Assembly (NCBI GenBank): GCA_930367215.1
Contig: OV884058.1
Span: forward strand, 217,042,208 to 217,106,207
DNA length: 64,000 nucleotides
From: Pollenia angustigena
Taxonomy: Eukaryota; Arthropoda; Insecta; Diptera; Polleniidae
Direction: 5' to 3'
The translations under genes and the position numbers were made by a program. Below the pieces are notes generated by a model. That model was not told where the DNA came from. It saw nothing but the letters and a program-made list of their open reading frames with translations, and searched no databases. Of this stretch, positions 1 to 13,100 are shown one piece after another. Numbering within the stretch: position 1 is the stretch's first letter; each line of letters starts with the position of its first letter.

Positions 1-244
1 AGAAAATGTTTCTTTATTTAAGAAACTTTTACTTAATACGAACAAAATAAGTTAAAATCAGTTATTTAGTTTTGAATTTTCTTGTTTTAAGAAACGAAAT
101 GGATTTCTTTAGAAAATAAACTTCTTTCCTTGTATAGAATGCTTTTCAGAGTAAAGTATTTTCAAAACGGAAACAAATTTTGGTTTAATGTGTCTTGATT
201 TTAATGTATGCAAATAAAAGTACAAAAATGTTGGGTATCAATAA

Positions 245-351
245 AAGCGCTAATTTAGCGCTCTTTTTAAAAAAAGCGCTAAGGAAAAAATATGCGCCTT
301 TTCGACAGTTAAAAAGCGCTTAATCTAGCGCCAAAGGCGCTAAATTGGCAA
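245..351. repeat. Cluster of AGCGCTAA/TTAGCGCT palindromes
   Basis: Within about 105 bases the motif GCGCTAA or its complement occurs several times (for example AGCGCTAATTTAGCGCT at 245-261 and GCGCTAAATTGGC near 338), separated by A-runs. It looks like a degenerate remnant of a TIR element. No TSD was found. The preceding 240 bases are AT-rich with nothing recognisable. Confidence 0.4.
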
Positions 352-366
352 CTATGTATTCAATAC

Positions 367-895
367 TAGAGTTGTGTCGTTCCGGAACGACCTAGTTCCA
401 TTGAACGATTCCCTAAAAGGAACGGTGCGGACTTTTTCAATAGTTAATTTTTTGTCGTTCCTCGTTCCGCAATTGCAATTCGTTGGATGATCACATGTAT
501 TTTTGTAGGGTTATTTTTTGTGTATTGATCAATGTTGCCGACTTTTGTGTATTTTTGTCGTGACATATAAAAAATGTATAATTAAATCAATTTAGCAATA
601 TACCACTCATTATTATTTATTATTATTTTTTAACAAACATTTTAAAAAATACATAATTCTTATGTAGGTAGTTGTAACGCCACAACATAAAGACAATCAA
701 TAACAAATATTTGATTGTTGACGTTTTAACGAACGACAGAGAAGTTTTTTCGTTCCTTGTTCATTCATTGTTCAAAGATTATACTTTGGTTCAAAGTAAA
801 AACCGGAACGATGAACGAAAGGAACGACCTAGTTCCTTTGATCTTTCGGATCGGTCGGAACGATTCCACAAAAGCAACGATTTTGCCCAACTCTA
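367..895. mobile_element. Non-autonomous hAT element with 8-bp TSD
   Basis: Starts TAGAGTTGTG and ends CAACTCTA. It is flanked by an identical 8-bp direct repeat TTCAATAC (359-366 and 896-903), diagnostic of hAT insertion. Subterminal repeats of GGAACGACCTAGTTCC occur at both ends, plausibly transposase-binding sites. No transposase is encoded; the short open frames inside are not coding-like. Confidence 0.85.
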
Positions 896-1317
896 TTCAA
901 TACCAAACCCAGGGGTTCGGTATTTTATGTAAAAAATCAACCGAAGTCACAATCGTGAAATCAGTTGGCTCTTCAATTATAAATATAATTTCCGAGACTT
1001 GTGCGGCAGATTCTTATCCAACGAGAATCGCCACGACTGTAACCAAACCTTTATTATTCATACTAATTCAGAAATTAACCAAATGAGAATTCTCAGAATA
1101 AACAAATTGAAACAAGTGTATGCAATAGTATGAGTGTATGTGGTTGTTACAATAGGTGCGTTCAGTGTTGTTTTTACTGAGAAATTACAATAGGGCGTTC
1201 ACTGTTATTTCCAGATAATAATTATATTAAATGATAATAAGTCATAATACAAACAATTGAATTCATATGAACGTGAAAATAAAATACTGGGGTATTTTAT
1301 TTCCACGTTACAGAAGT

Positions 1318-1405
1318 TTATAGTGTACATGTGTCGACGTCACACAAGCAGCATTTTTATTCATATGCACGCGTACATAGGATTTGCAAATGTGCCCTTC
1401 ACTGG
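1318..1405. repeat. Dispersed repeat shared with 62304-62395
   Basis: The segment running through TATAGTGTACATGTGTC, CACAAGCAGCATTTTTATTC and GGATTTGCAAATGTGCCC recurs at the far end of the window in the same orientation with few differences. It is part of an unclassified interspersed repeat. The neighbouring 900-1317 stretch shows no clear feature. Confidence 0.6.
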
Positions 1406-1464
1406 TTTAAATGTTTGAAACAAATAAGCAAGTCATTTTAAATCGGCGGCCCCTAGATGACCAG

Positions 1465-1600
1465 GGCGATTACTGCGTATTTCGATTCGAAAGAAATAAT
1501 TTACGAGTTCGAACGATTTGTACTGTGTATCACGATTTTCGTACTATTTGTTTCGAATGAACGGAAGTTAATACCTTTTTGAAAACAAAAAGTCGCTTTC
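1465..1600. repeat. Fragment of a dispersed repeat (also near 3298-3400 and 20015-20080)
   Basis: TACTGCGTATTTCGATTCGA followed by AATAATTTACGAGTTCGAAC recurs in inverse orientation at 20015-20080, and more diverged near 3298-3400. Each copy ends close to a GC-rich CCCC tract. Probably one end of an old TIR element. Confidence 0.5.
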
Positions 1601-1616
1601 GTAACGGCAACACTAT

Positions 1617-1822
1617 GGTTGCGTTCGTAAATGCATCACTGCGCTGCATCAGAAAAGCAAACTTTTTTTATAGCCGATAAAAAATAATTATAATATTTTT
1701 TTATTGTATGACTACTATTTTTGTGGAGTATTTCACAATTTTTTGGTCCACATTTACTTCACTGATAAATATATAACGATTTGAAATCACATGCAGCGCA
1801 GTGATGCATTTACGAACGCACC
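1617..1822. mobile_element. MITE with 33-bp TIRs
   Basis: The left arm GGTTGCGTTCGTAAATGCAT... is mirrored at the right by ...ATGCATTTACGAACGCACC. The arms continue through the palindrome-rich CACTGCGCTGCAT. Direct CTAT flanks both ends (four bases, weak evidence). The middle is AT-rich and noncoding. Confidence 0.7.
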
Positions 1823-2215
1823 CTATATTGCGAACAATAAAAATCCCTTTAGAAACTCCAACTTCGTATTTCGAAAACGAGCGTCAGTTATGTAAAAAGC
1901 GTTAGGAAATTTTTCGAAAGCTATTTTGTTAGTGACAAAGTGCAAATGACAAAGTTCAAGATAAATAATAGTGTAAAACAAACAAATTAAACCTAATAAT
2001 ATTATAATTGATATAAAATAAATGTTTACTAACGGTATTATTGAAAATGGTTTAGTATTTGTGGTCTTGAAATTAAAAAAAAAAAATTACATTTGCAAAA
2101 AAAGCGGAATAAAGTAATGGTTGGTTTTTTCTGTTGACTCTTCAAACAACAGGGAAATACAATAAATTTTTATTAAAAAACAATATAATATTTTTCACAC
2201 ATCGAATAGTATTTA

Positions 2216-3245
2216 CCAATGCGAATTGACTAGGTGAGGTCAACTCTACAACAACATTGCTTTTGTGGTCGGGTTGCCAAAAATTTTGCTATTAAAAAAA
2301 ATAAGTTTGTTTACATAAAAACAAGTGACAAATCGACCACCGAAAAAAACACCATATCGTTAGCTAAAATGCAAAAAGACGTAACTAACAAAAATATAAT
2401 TTTAAAGGAGAAGCAAATTTTTGTAAAGTGAAAACTACAAACATGTCAGAAAAACATGCATTGATAAGACGGTGATGGAATTCTTCAACCAATTTTCAAA
2501 GAAAACCATTTCATTATATTTTCTTAGAAACAAAATGTGTAATTACGTCGTTTTGCATACATCAAACAAAAAAACTTGTAGTTACGTTCCTTTGTTTTTT
2601 TGTAAATAAAAGCTCAATTTTTGATCGCAGAAGTGTAAAACTTTGTCAAGACATGGAGTCTTATAACATTCATAATAATCAATCAGAAACTCGATTTTGA
2701 ATTTTTTTGTTAGTTACAGTCTTTTTGCATCAATTTTAAAATGCAATAGATATACTCATGTAAGTGATATGCTTTTAAATCTTAAATGGATGAATGTACA
2801 ACAAAGATTGAAACTCAACACATTGAACTTTATTAAGAAGATGAGACAAGGAGATGCGCCAGAATATCTATGCGAACAAATAAAATATGTCAGCGAAGTA
2901 CAACCATATGGACTAAGAAATGCAGGAGATTTTCGAATTCAAAGGGTTATGACAACACATAGGCAGCGATCTTTATTTTACAAAGGTCTCAACCTTTTCA
3001 ATGCTTTACCATTTAATATAAAACATGAAGAAAATATTAATATATTTAAGAGAAAATGTGCAAATTTTATAAGATACAATGAAAATGTATAGAATTAATT
3101 ACAATTTTTGCAAAAATATTTTAAAAATAGTTGAAATCTTAAAAGTATTTTGAATACTAATAAAATTAATAAAAAAAAAAAAAAAAAAAAAAAATTTAGC
3201 TAACGATATGTTGACTTGACCCCACCTTCTAGTCAATTCGCCTTG
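2216..3245. mobile_element. TIR foldback-type MITE, split by a LINE insertion
   Basis: The ends CCAATGCGAATTGACTAG and CTAGTCAATTCGCCTTGG are inverted copies. The arms remain inverted over more than 200 bases: ATATCGTTAGCTAAA (left, near 2355) against TTTAGCTAACGATAT (right, near 3195), and GCAAAAAGACGTAACTAAC against GTTAGTTACAGTCTTTTTGC near 2710. Aligning the arms shows that the right arm is interrupted exactly by the LINE fragment at 2732-3194. Confidence 0.75.
2732..3194 (+). pseudogene. 5'-truncated LINE, C-terminal fragment with poly(A) tail
   Basis: An open frame of about 120 codons (2732-3092) begins ILKCNRYTHVSDML and continues with a typical C-terminal LINE segment containing LFYKGLNLFNALPFNIK and NIFKRKCANFIR. 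It is followed by an untranslated stretch, AATAAA at 3159-3164 and an A-run of 25 at 3170-3194. The 5' junction is sharp against the MITE arm. This is dead-on-arrival reverse-transcribed sequence. The poly(A) tail and the C-terminal type suggest a Jockey/CR1-like LINE, but the clade is not certain. Confidence 0.8.
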
Positions 3246-3840
3246 GCTACCAACATTTAATAAAATTTCCCATTTGTTTATAAATACAACTCTGTCATCG
3301 TTTCGAACGAGTCACGCAGTAAGGTTTAACTTTCGAATCGGAAATCGTTTCCAAAAATTTTGCTTTTCGAATCGAAATACGCGGTAGCCCCCCTGGGGTC
3401 CTCAGAAATAGGTCAGCTACGTTTGACGCTTGGAAGCTAGATAACATTACTCGTGGTATTCGCGAATGGACCACCTCAGACGAAGTCATGGCCAAAATTT
3501 CCATATCATTTTCATATAGTTAATGCCATAAATTATTCTTTTAACCAATAAAAACTGTAAGTCCACTTTAAAATAGATGTTTTATTTAACATTATTATTT
3601 AAACCTCACGATGAATCACCCGATATATCTAATAACCATTTTTTTAATATCTATGCTCAGCCCGGTCATCTGCGAGCCGGATACTCGAGGTTCAACTGTA
3701 TATTTAATTTAAATAAATGCCTTGTTCTATTTTTCTTTAATTTAATAACATGAATTATGTAGTTTGTTTATAAAAAACACTTAGGATTTCTAAATTTACA
3801 ATCTATAAGAGCAATAAAACAAAAATGCTAAAAAGTGCCC

Positions 3841-4270
3841 AAGGCGAATTTATAAAGGTGACCGCATCATGAGATAGTTATGCTAGCTATCCCTTTTTAT
3901 TGAAAAATAATATGTATTTTGTTTTTGTAAAAAGTTAGAGTGAATGTCAAAAATATTTGTTGAAAATATAAAAAAAGAAATTGTTTTTGTTAATAAAATA
4001 TACACAATTGCTTAAGAAACTCCTCAATTGCAAATTAATTGTGGCTCCACTTATTCCTTACGCATCTTTAATTTCTTGTGTTTATATTTTTTCACTTTTT
4101 TTGTTTTATATAATTAAAATAAGTTTTTTTAACTATTTAAATTTTTATTGAATTTTAAATTTGAATAAATTTTTTCACAAAATGTAAACAAAGCTTGACA
4201 TTCAGTATACACACAAAAAAATAAACAATAAACAGATGACTGGAAAATGTCACCTTTATGAATTCGCCTT
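3841..4270. mobile_element. MITE with AAGGCGAATT ends and 10-bp TSD
   Basis: TIRs AAGGCGAATTTATAAAGGTG and CACCTTTATGAATTCGCCTT. An identical AAAAGTGCCC lies on both sides (3831-3840, 4271-4280). A 9-11-bp TSD is typical of Mutator-like elements, which would be my first guess. The GGCGAATT end motif also occurs in the elements at 2216-3245 and 61860-62700. The interior is AT-rich and noncoding. Confidence 0.8.
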
Positions 4271-4392
4271 AAAAGTGCCCAATGTTCAATTAATCGAACA
4301 CAATTTTTCTCAATAACAAAAAATCTAAAAAAATTTGGTCTTCAGATTCGTGTTTTCTAGTCCCAAATTATATAGTAACCACAAAGTTTTGG

Positions 4393-4608
4393 GGGGTGTG
4401 CTGAAAATCGCAAACGCAAAACGCAAGAATTTGGAGGCTGTTTATAATACACTTTTAATCAAATTTTTATAATTTTTGTTATAAAATTCTGTTTAATAGA
4501 GAAATGATTGTATAATATTTGTCATAATATTCTTTTATGACAGAAATCTTACTAAAAAACGACTTTTAAAATTCTTGCGTTTTGCGTTTGCGATTTTCAG
4601 CACACCCC
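4393..4608. mobile_element. MITE, family A copy 1 (GGGGTGTGCTG ends)
   Basis: Long inverted arms of about 42 bases: GGGGTGTGCTGAAAATCGCA... and ...TGCGATTTTCAGCACACCCC, enclosing an AT-rich loop. A second copy with the same ends is at 7384-7710. No clear TSD. Confidence 0.8.
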
Positions 4609-5046
4609 TGTTTATAAAGTTACTCGAAAAAAAAATCACTGGGACGAAATGGTTTAGTTTCAATATTTAAAATGGAAAAAAGATAAAACTAACTCCGCTC
4701 CCATTTATTTTACTCCTAATATACATATCGCACTAAATCATAAAGTAAGTGTCATTTTTTTTTTTGCAAAAACTGAAAAAAATAGTTTTGAGTTAGCACT
4801 CTCTTTATGATCAAGTGCGATATGTTATTTTACCATTGTTATGAATAAAAACGAAATTTTTTTTTAGTTTTTTATACACTTACATTGGTATGTTTTATTT
4901 GATTTAAAATTTTTAATTTCTTTGTTCATATTTTCCAATGTTTTTTTCTACAGAAAATTTAATTTCTTGTTTATAATAAAATTATTTTCTAGGTCTTATT
5001 TTGTTTTCTCATGTTTTTCGGAGAATTTAAATAAGTATATTTATTG

Positions 5047-5094
5047 TATATTAAGGGGTTCAGAATAATATATATTAAGGGGTTCAGAATAATA
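5047..5094. repeat. Two tandem copies of a 23-bp unit
   Basis: TATTAAGGGGTTCAGAATAA occurs twice head to tail. The surrounding 4612-5600 is AT-rich with no recognisable gene. Confidence 0.8.
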
Positions 5095-5524
5095 TATTGT
5101 TAAGCGTTCAATCAAAGTTTAATTAATACTTATTAAACTAAAATCTTAAAATTATATATTTTTGTTACTTGTGAAGCTTATTCAATTATTAAAAAAAAAA
5201 AAAAAATTTATGTCCGTGCTTTTAGTATGGAATAAGCTAACCGGAGGAGCTATTCATGGTGTATATTTTTCTTGTTGTTGTATTTGATTTTAAATATACA
5301 TACGTTTTATAATAAGTTTTAAAACGTGATCTTCCTGTTAAAAATGTATTTTTTCTCTTTAGAGTTTAAAACATAGCTCTGGATTTAGGGTAGATAAAGA
5401 AAAAGTTATTTTGGAAATACAATCTTATTGTAGGCGTTTTGGATTATTTTTTTTGAAGAGTTAAAAGTTGTTTTTGAATGCATGATTTGTGATTGATTGA
5501 AAGTTTTAGTAAATTAAATGGTTT

Positions 5525-5530
5525 TTTATT
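5525..5530 (-). terminator. Candidate Pep poly(A) signal
   Basis: AATAAA on the minus strand, about 175 bases beyond the Pep stop codon. It is the nearest canonical signal. In such AT-rich sequence this hexamer is common, so the assignment is tentative. Confidence 0.35.
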
Positions 5531-5705
5531 TAGGTAAATAACTTATTTTAATTTATGTATTAAAAAGTATGTATGTATAATGAAAAGTCATGAAAATGAT
5601 TCTGCTGAATAAGAATATTCGCGTCAATTACTTTCACAAGACAATTCAAGGAAAGTGCTTAGAAAAAAGGGGGAGTTTTTAGCTTGAAAAGTTAGAATTT
5701 TTAGT

Positions 5706-7170
5706 TTAGTAACGGTTGTAACGACCGCGACCACGATTACGCGGCGTTCCCTTAGCGGCCCCACCACGGGCAGCAGGTGTCGCTGCTTTCTTGGCGGGAG
5801 AGGCTTCAGCAGAAGCCGGTGTTGAGGGAGCTGCGTTCTTAGCAGCTGTCTTTGCAGGGGTTTCAGCTTTAGGGGTTTCTTTGACTGGCTCTGGTTCGGG
5901 TTCAAGTTCAGCTTCGCCCTCAGCCTCGGCTTCATCCTGTTGTTCTTCTTGGGCTTCCATTTCCTCGCCATTTTCTTCACCTTCAGCACCGTCACCTTCT
6001 TCGGCGGCGTCACCATTTTCATTCATTTCTACATCTTCATCTTCGCCGGTGGCTTCGGATGGATCGTACAATTCACCATCAGCGCCTTCGGTTTTTTCAC
6101 CTTCACCGTTGGCAGCGGCTTCAGTTTCTTCCAACTTGCGCTTCTTGCGTTCGCTTTCTTCAATGGCGGCAGCAGCACGCTTTTGGGCGATCTTTGTGTC
6201 GCTGGCCTTTTCGTTAATGAACTTCAAGAAGTTGCGGTGATGAGTAACAGTGCGAGAGTGAACTTCAACTGTAGTTTCGGTGTCAAAGAACTTGCAACAC
6301 AACGCGCACTCGAAGCATTCGAGTTTGGTGATGAGAGCTGTGCCAACTGGACGGGTCCAGTTGTATTTGGGCAAACGGGTATCTACTTCTGTGGGAATTT
6401 CATCACCCTCATGAAAGTCTAAGATACAATCCTCAGGATCAACGGGCAAAGTAAATTCTTCTTCACCTTCTTGGGTTTCATTCAATTCATCACCTTCCTT
6501 GGTTTCATCGGCACCCTCTTCACCTTCCTTTTTGACCTCAACATCTTCACCTTCGGCCTCTTCACCTTCAGCTTCTTCTTCACCTTCCTTCTTTACTTCA
6601 GCACCTTCGGTGGTCTTCTTAGCAACGACCTTCTTCCTCCTCTTAGTGGGGGGACGGACATCCTTTAATTCATCCTCTTCGGTGAGAATGGGCAAAGTTT
6701 GACGTTTGCGTTCTCCAACCTTGGTATTCTTTTCGGCAGCTATAATCAAATGGTCGGCAGCCAACAAATGTGTATCGTAGTCGATACGGGTAGCGAATTC
6801 CTTGTTACATTCAATACACTTGGGATGCAAGAACTTCTTCAACTGCAAATGTCCCTCGGATTTACGATGGGCCGAAATGTGGCCATGGAAGTTCAAGTCG
6901 CACATGGTACAGTAGTCCAATTGACGTTGTTTGCTCTTGCCCATACGCTTCAAGCGATCCAGTTCAATAGATTTCAATTGCTCAGCAATCTTGGCTTCCT
7001 GACGGATCATGTTGGCTTTTAGGCGATAGCTTTCCTCAATACCTTCGCGCATCATCAAATGGGTGCGTCCCTTAATGTGGTTCTCAAATGAGTTGGCATC
7101 CCACATGTGCTTCTTGCAGAGATGACAGTAAAACATGTCGTTGGGTACATTGGCATAAGGAGACTCTTTG
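5706..7170 (-). CDS. Pep: Pep coding exon 3 (zinc fingers, acidic region, C-terminus)
   Basis: The open frame runs to a TAA at 5706. It could start upstream at an ATG at 7199, but a CAG acceptor at 7171-7173 restores the exact phase needed after exon 2 (AG plus C gives Ser), so I place the exon start at 7170. It holds all four zinc fingers, with Cys pairs CHLC, CTMC, CIEC and CALC, two Glu-rich stretches broken by basic KKRRK-like patches that could serve as nuclear localisation signals, and an RG-rich tail. Several long open frames on the opposite strand (5791-7022) are shadows caused by the repetitive Glu/Ala codons and are not genes. Confidence 0.9.
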
Positions 7171-10100
7171 CTGTTGTTTGGATTATTTTTTGGGATCATT
7201 TTTTAATTCATCCCAAAAAAGTGGAGAATAAAATAAAGGAAAGTTAAAAAAAATATTTATTAGTCCATATTGTTGACAAAACTATAATTGATATTTTGGT
7301 GATGATTATGGAGGAATAGGAATGTGAACAGTAATATTAGAAAGGTTTATAAACGTGGAGTAAGAGATATTTATTAAATTATGAGGGGTGTGCTGGAAAT
7401 CGAAAACGTAAAACGCAAGAATTTTAAACGTAGCTTTTTAATAAGTTTTCTGTAATAAAAGAATTTTATGATAAATATTTCTCTATTCAACAAAATTGTA
7501 TAACTTTATCGGCCATTTTCACCAAGTTCAGTTATAATTAACTATCGGTTATAGCTGTCAAAACATATTGGTAACCGGAACTTTAATTGAAAGTTAGTTT
7601 TAACCGAACTTGTTGAAAATGGCCGTATAAATTATAAAAATTAGATTAAAAGTGTATTAAAAACAACTTCCAAATTCTTGCGTTTTACGTTTTCAATTTC
7701 CAGCACACCTCTGTATGTAAATATGGCTTAAAATATTCTTAAATAGTTGTTTATTTTGTTTTAAAACAAAGAAGATTTTGTTTACACAGTACAAGCAACC
7801 CGATAAAATATGGTATGTTTAATTAGAGAAAGGTTGCAATGGTCGAGCATTGTAAATCAAAATCCGACTGTAATTAGTAAAAATGTTACATCAAAGTTGT
7901 TTTTGTGAATACAAAATTTATTATTAATAATATTTCTGTATGACGTGCTAAATTCCCAATTTTTCATATTTGATAAATACACTGAAATTTATTGTTGAGG
8001 GAAAGCTAGCTAGCTTCTATGAAATGTTAATTTAAGTAAACTTTGGAATCTTCGCCTAGCTTGCGGAGTGGGCGTATTAGGCGCAGGCCGTAATTCGTAA
8101 TGGTTATATGAGTATTTCTAGCCTAAATAATTCCGATTTAGATTCCTCTTCAATGGCTTTGCTGTTGAAGGGGTAAATTAAACAAGGAAACAAAATATTT
8201 GAATGTTGTTTGAATTTTAAAAACATTCAGAACAGTAAGGAACGATTTTCGGATGTTCCTTCCATCGCAGAGAATATTGCATAAGGGACAGATAGTGTCA
8301 GAAAAAAGAAATAATACTGATTTTCTGGAGATTATATAATATACTGGTCTTCTCTGGATTCTGTGAATTTTAGCCCAACAACGAATTTTCCCAAAAAGTT
8401 TGGGGTGCATTTTTAAATACTTCCTTGACAGTATATTCAGAGTACCGAACGAAACGTTCTCTTATTGTTCATTCACGAGTATGAAAGTTTTAAAATGTTG
8501 CTACTGATTTTCATAAATGAGTGTCATGAGCAATGAGAAAGCAAAAATTTTCCGTGTTTAATTTTTCATATCAAAGGCATTTAAGATTTTTTTCCTTATT
8601 TAAATAACTGCCTGTTTGTAGAACGCGAGCGCAAAAGTGGCTCGTTCAACATACATTTAAAACAAAAACAATATTTCAAAATTTGTTTTTGTTTTAAATG
8701 AAAGTTAAGCGAGTCACTTTTGTGCTCGTGTTCTACAAACAGGCAGTAACTCATACAATGTGAATAATTACGTTATACTCATTTTTTAATGGTTCTAATG
8801 GTTCCAAAACGTCAAATGCTTTGTATAAGAACAAAGTATATATGCAATGCAAACCCTTCCAAAACATCAATGGTAAGTATTAGTAACGCAGCAAAAAGCA
8901 ATCAGAGCATCGGTTTTAAAGTTGATGCTTTTTGATATTTGACATTTAGTTTGCAATCAATACAGATTTATTTTAATATTATGCATTGCATCACACTCGT
9001 TTTAAAACTTTTAAATAAACAGAACACATAGTTGCATTGTTTCGGTACTTTGAATGCATGTGCATCAGTGTTGCCAAAACTTGGTGACCAAAAATGGCTA
9101 AATTTCCGGAAAAAATGGCTAAAAAATGGCTAAAAATGGGCTAAAAAATGGCTAAAAGCTTCTTTTTTTTTAAATAAAAACACATTAAAATTTAACAACA
9201 AAACAGATATAATTCCTTTAAAGTTGTTTACGATGAAATTGTGAGTTAATATCAATTTGTTAAACAAATTAAATCATCGAAAAATTCGATGTCGTTATTT
9301 TTCATCTCATAGGGAATCACTCATTAGTTCCAAATAATCATTAGTTTTAAATAATTTGAAGGTAAATCATATTCACGACAACATTTACCCAACCTTTTGA
9401 GTCCAGATCTACAATAAAAAACAAGTAAGAAAGTATAGTCGGTTAAGCCCCTCTTTATGATACCCTACACCACATTAGAACCTTTGTACCAAATTTTATC
9501 AAATAATCTCTAAATGGCGACCTGTACTTTGCGCACAAGGTTTACATGGACAGCCAGCCAGCCGGACAATCATCGTGATTCTGAGTTAATTGGTATACGA
9601 TGAAATTGTGAGTGAGCTAAGGACTAATATTTTAAGGTGTTACAGACATCAGCGCATACGCATAGTACCCTCTCCACTATTGTGGTGGTGGTATAAATAT
9701 TGCATTGTTATGGTAAAAATAATAACTTAATTGATAAAATCGAATTAACGGTTGCTTAATGTATCCTAATTCTCAAATTACTTTTTACGATGTTTACTTG
9801 GCTAAACACCCTCTCTACTTCAGCATTAGACCATGGAAGTGAGAGCAACTTTATAGTCTGAAATTTCTAAAACAATTTTGTTACCGCCTGCATCCCTTTA
9901 TTGAAATACTTGCAACCAGAAAGAAACAGCGATGTTTGTGGTGATCCATTTTATAAATTTAATAGTGGAATACTGTTCCTTTATTTTGAAAGATGTTTCA
10001 GCGTCATAGTTTATAGCGATTTTCAACATTTGTAAATGTTGTGATTTAAATTAAAGGCGTTTTAATTGTTCAAAATGTTTATTTTACTTTTATAAATTTT

Positions 10101-13100
10101 TATAATTAAATAAAAATTATTCTTTTAAAAGAAAAACGGTAAAAAATTTTATGGCTAAACAAGTTGAAAAATGGCTAAAAAAAAAGGCTAATGGCTAAAC
10201 TCATTTTTTAATGGCTAAACAGGGTGAAAAATGGCTAAATCTAGCCACTAAATGGCTAAATTGGCAACACTGATGTGCATGGTTAAAATACAGTAGTAAA
10301 ACTGTATACAAACTTTGTATTAGTAAGTTTTGGAAGTCAGCCTTGTTGTGGTTGAATCAACAAAACCTGAAGAACAGGGTTGCTGAGTTGACAATCCTTG
10401 ATCGGTGTTCATTGCGTAAAACCGATTGTCGTGGGAACAACGACGTTTAATCATGTATGCAATAAATTTGACAAGTTTATTTTTAAAATTACACTTAAAG
10501 TTTAATTTCAGAATTATATGGTTGGATGCACTTTGTTAGATTCGTTAAGGGTCCAAAAGAAATAATTAAACTTAAACACCAGAAAGAATATTTTAAGCCA
10601 TTTTAAAGCTGAAATAGATATTTTATGTATTTGTAAAATAATAGTTTATAAAGACCCCAAATTTCTACCAAAAGAATTTTAGAAAAATCTTTAGAAATAC
10701 ATATTTGAAACCAAATCATTAACTTTTGATTTGTAACAAAATGTGCATTAACATGGAGATTTTTTCTAAAAATCTTTTTGTAAAAAATAAAAAAAAAATT
10801 AAATAATAAAGCAAAACGGAAACTTAAGTTATAAATAAAAAAAAAATAAAATTTAAAACATAAGTATTATAACAAATATTTAATTAAAAAAAACTTTTTC
10901 CTTAGCTTGACTAATTATTTAGAAAAAAAGAACATATAAACAATATAAGAGTTTCTTTTAAACCTTGAAATAAAACGCAGTAAAAAAAGAGAACTCTTCA
11001 AACCTCCCAAAAACCCACCCACGTCTATATAAGATTTGCTTATATATAGTAAGTAGTAGACAAATATAATATAAAAAATATTTTGAAAAATTATGGAATA
11101 TTTTATAAAAAATACATTTAATATATATTTTTTGCAGTTTTCAATGGAAAATTTATTTTGAAAATTTGTTTTGTTGTATTGAAGATTTGATTTTAAAGGC
11201 TTACCTCTCAGTTTTCTTATCGCCAGAAGCGGAATCCTTCTTTTTATTGTTGGCATTTTTAGCCAAAAGTTTCTTTGCACGATCAAAGGCATTCTGTTTA
11301 CGAATGCCGCCACCAGCGCCGGGCTTAGATGCTGATTTAGCACCAGCACGGTTTTGGAAACCTCCTTGACCACGACGGTTATTAGCACGATTGCCACCAG
11401 GACCACCACGATTGACCATCTATATTTTTATATGATATAATTGCATGATTACATTTTGTTTGATTTAATTTTTTTTCATCAAATGCGCACACAATTTTGT
11501 TTCAAAGATTTTTTTCAAAATTTTTGAGATAATTTACAATAAAAAATTATTAAATATTTATAAAAATTGATATATTTTGTAAGCAAAATATTTATATTTT
11601 TGTAAAAAGGCATTTTTTTCAATAAGTAACACACATTTTTAAGATGTAAGAGTGTTGGTTGGTGATTTTTTTCAAATTTAATATTACATTTTGTAAATAT
11701 TTGTTTACGTTGTTTTTTAACACAGTTTTAGAGGAAATAGATTTAAACACATTTTTATTTTGTACATTTTGTGGTTCGTGGTAAAAACAGGCGCATATAT
11801 TTTATAAATATGAAAAATATATATATTTTATTACGAATTGTAGTGGTTTCCAGTCGATGGTCAATGCGTTGAGTGGTGGTTTTATGGTTTGGTTTAAAAA
11901 AAGGCAATCAAATATTTAAAAATATTTGTTGTTTTAAGGCGTGTGGCAGAAATTATTTTTATATAATTTTCATAAAATATTTGTTGAAATATTCAAAAAA
12001 AATTTAAATATCATTAATATTTCAAGTTTTAAATTTTGGTTTTTTTTATAAATTAAAGTTGAGAAAACCCAATTAATGTTTGTTTGTAGTAGATTAATTA
12101 ATTACAATAATTTCACACAATTGTTTTTTGTTGCAGAATAATTAAATTAAATCGATCATAATAAATTTATAATAAATATATAATCAATATCAGAGCAGAT
12201 CAATCGATCACACACAGGTTTGGTATTTTTATATAAAGATATTAATATTTTAGCATCACAGAGTTCAAAAAAAGTTGATTTAGGTAGGCAGTTACATTTG
12301 GTACGTTACAGTACGGTAGTTTAAGGTGATGGATCGTTTAGTAGTAGATTATCAGAGTAGTTGAATAGCACCAGTTGCATTTTTATATTTAATCACGCAC
12401 ACACAAAGAGAATCATCACAAGAATTTATCAAGGCGCGTCCATTTTTTAGATTTTCGTAAAATGTTTAATTGTTTATGGATTTTACATTGCATTTGCAAA
12501 ATGTTGTGTTGCATATAGTTTGTTTTTGTTTCCATTTTCAAAAATGTTAATCAAATAACAAATCGTAGTAAAAAGTCGTGTGTAGTTGTTGTACAAATAA
12601 ATTGTTGTTAAGGTTTGCCGCACACCCGGAATAAAATTAATTTTACATAAATTTATTAAAAATATTTTAACAAAAAAACAGAAACGCATAAATAAAATAT
12701 GGTAGTTGTTTTTTGTTTTATTTTTTTCCAAAAGGGGGTTGTGTAAGCGATTTTGGCAATTAACAACAATAACAATTGTTGACACAACGACAGTTTTTTC
12801 GAAGAAACAGACAAACAATTGAACAAGCACAACAAAATTCATGCAAAATTGCAATTTATTTCAAATATCAGGTTTGATATTTTATGTTTGTCATCATCAT
12901 TTTTCATAGATCAGATCGGATACATCACAGTTTTAGAAATCACAACACAATTGATGTTTCAAGTTGATGAATTTATTTTGTATAGTAGTAGTAGATTGGA
13001 TGAAGAAAAAGTTGTGTGGCAGTAGGATTATGTGATTTTTGTGTTCCAAAAAAACCCAAAATTTCAATTCAACATTTCGTTTTGAAGGGTCAATTGAAAT

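Larger units (their letters stand above)
9066..10272. mobile_element. hAT element with 8-bp TSD in Pep intron 2
   Basis: Starts CAGTGTTGCCAAAACTTGG, ends TTGGCAACACTG, with exact ATGTGCAT on both sides (9058-9065, 10273-10280). Both subterminal regions contain many copies of ATGGCTAAA or its variants, a pattern expected for hAT transposase-binding repeats. The interior includes a decayed transposase end and an inserted fly repeat. Confidence 0.9.

Noticed and set aside
5791..7022. Long plus-strand open frames opposite Pep exon 3
   Set aside because: Low-complexity Ser/Phe-rich translations that arise from the Glu/Ala codons of Pep on the other strand.
12483..13025. Open frames in Pep intron 1
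   Set aside because: Low-complexity Phe/Ile/Lys/Asn strings; no conserved motif.
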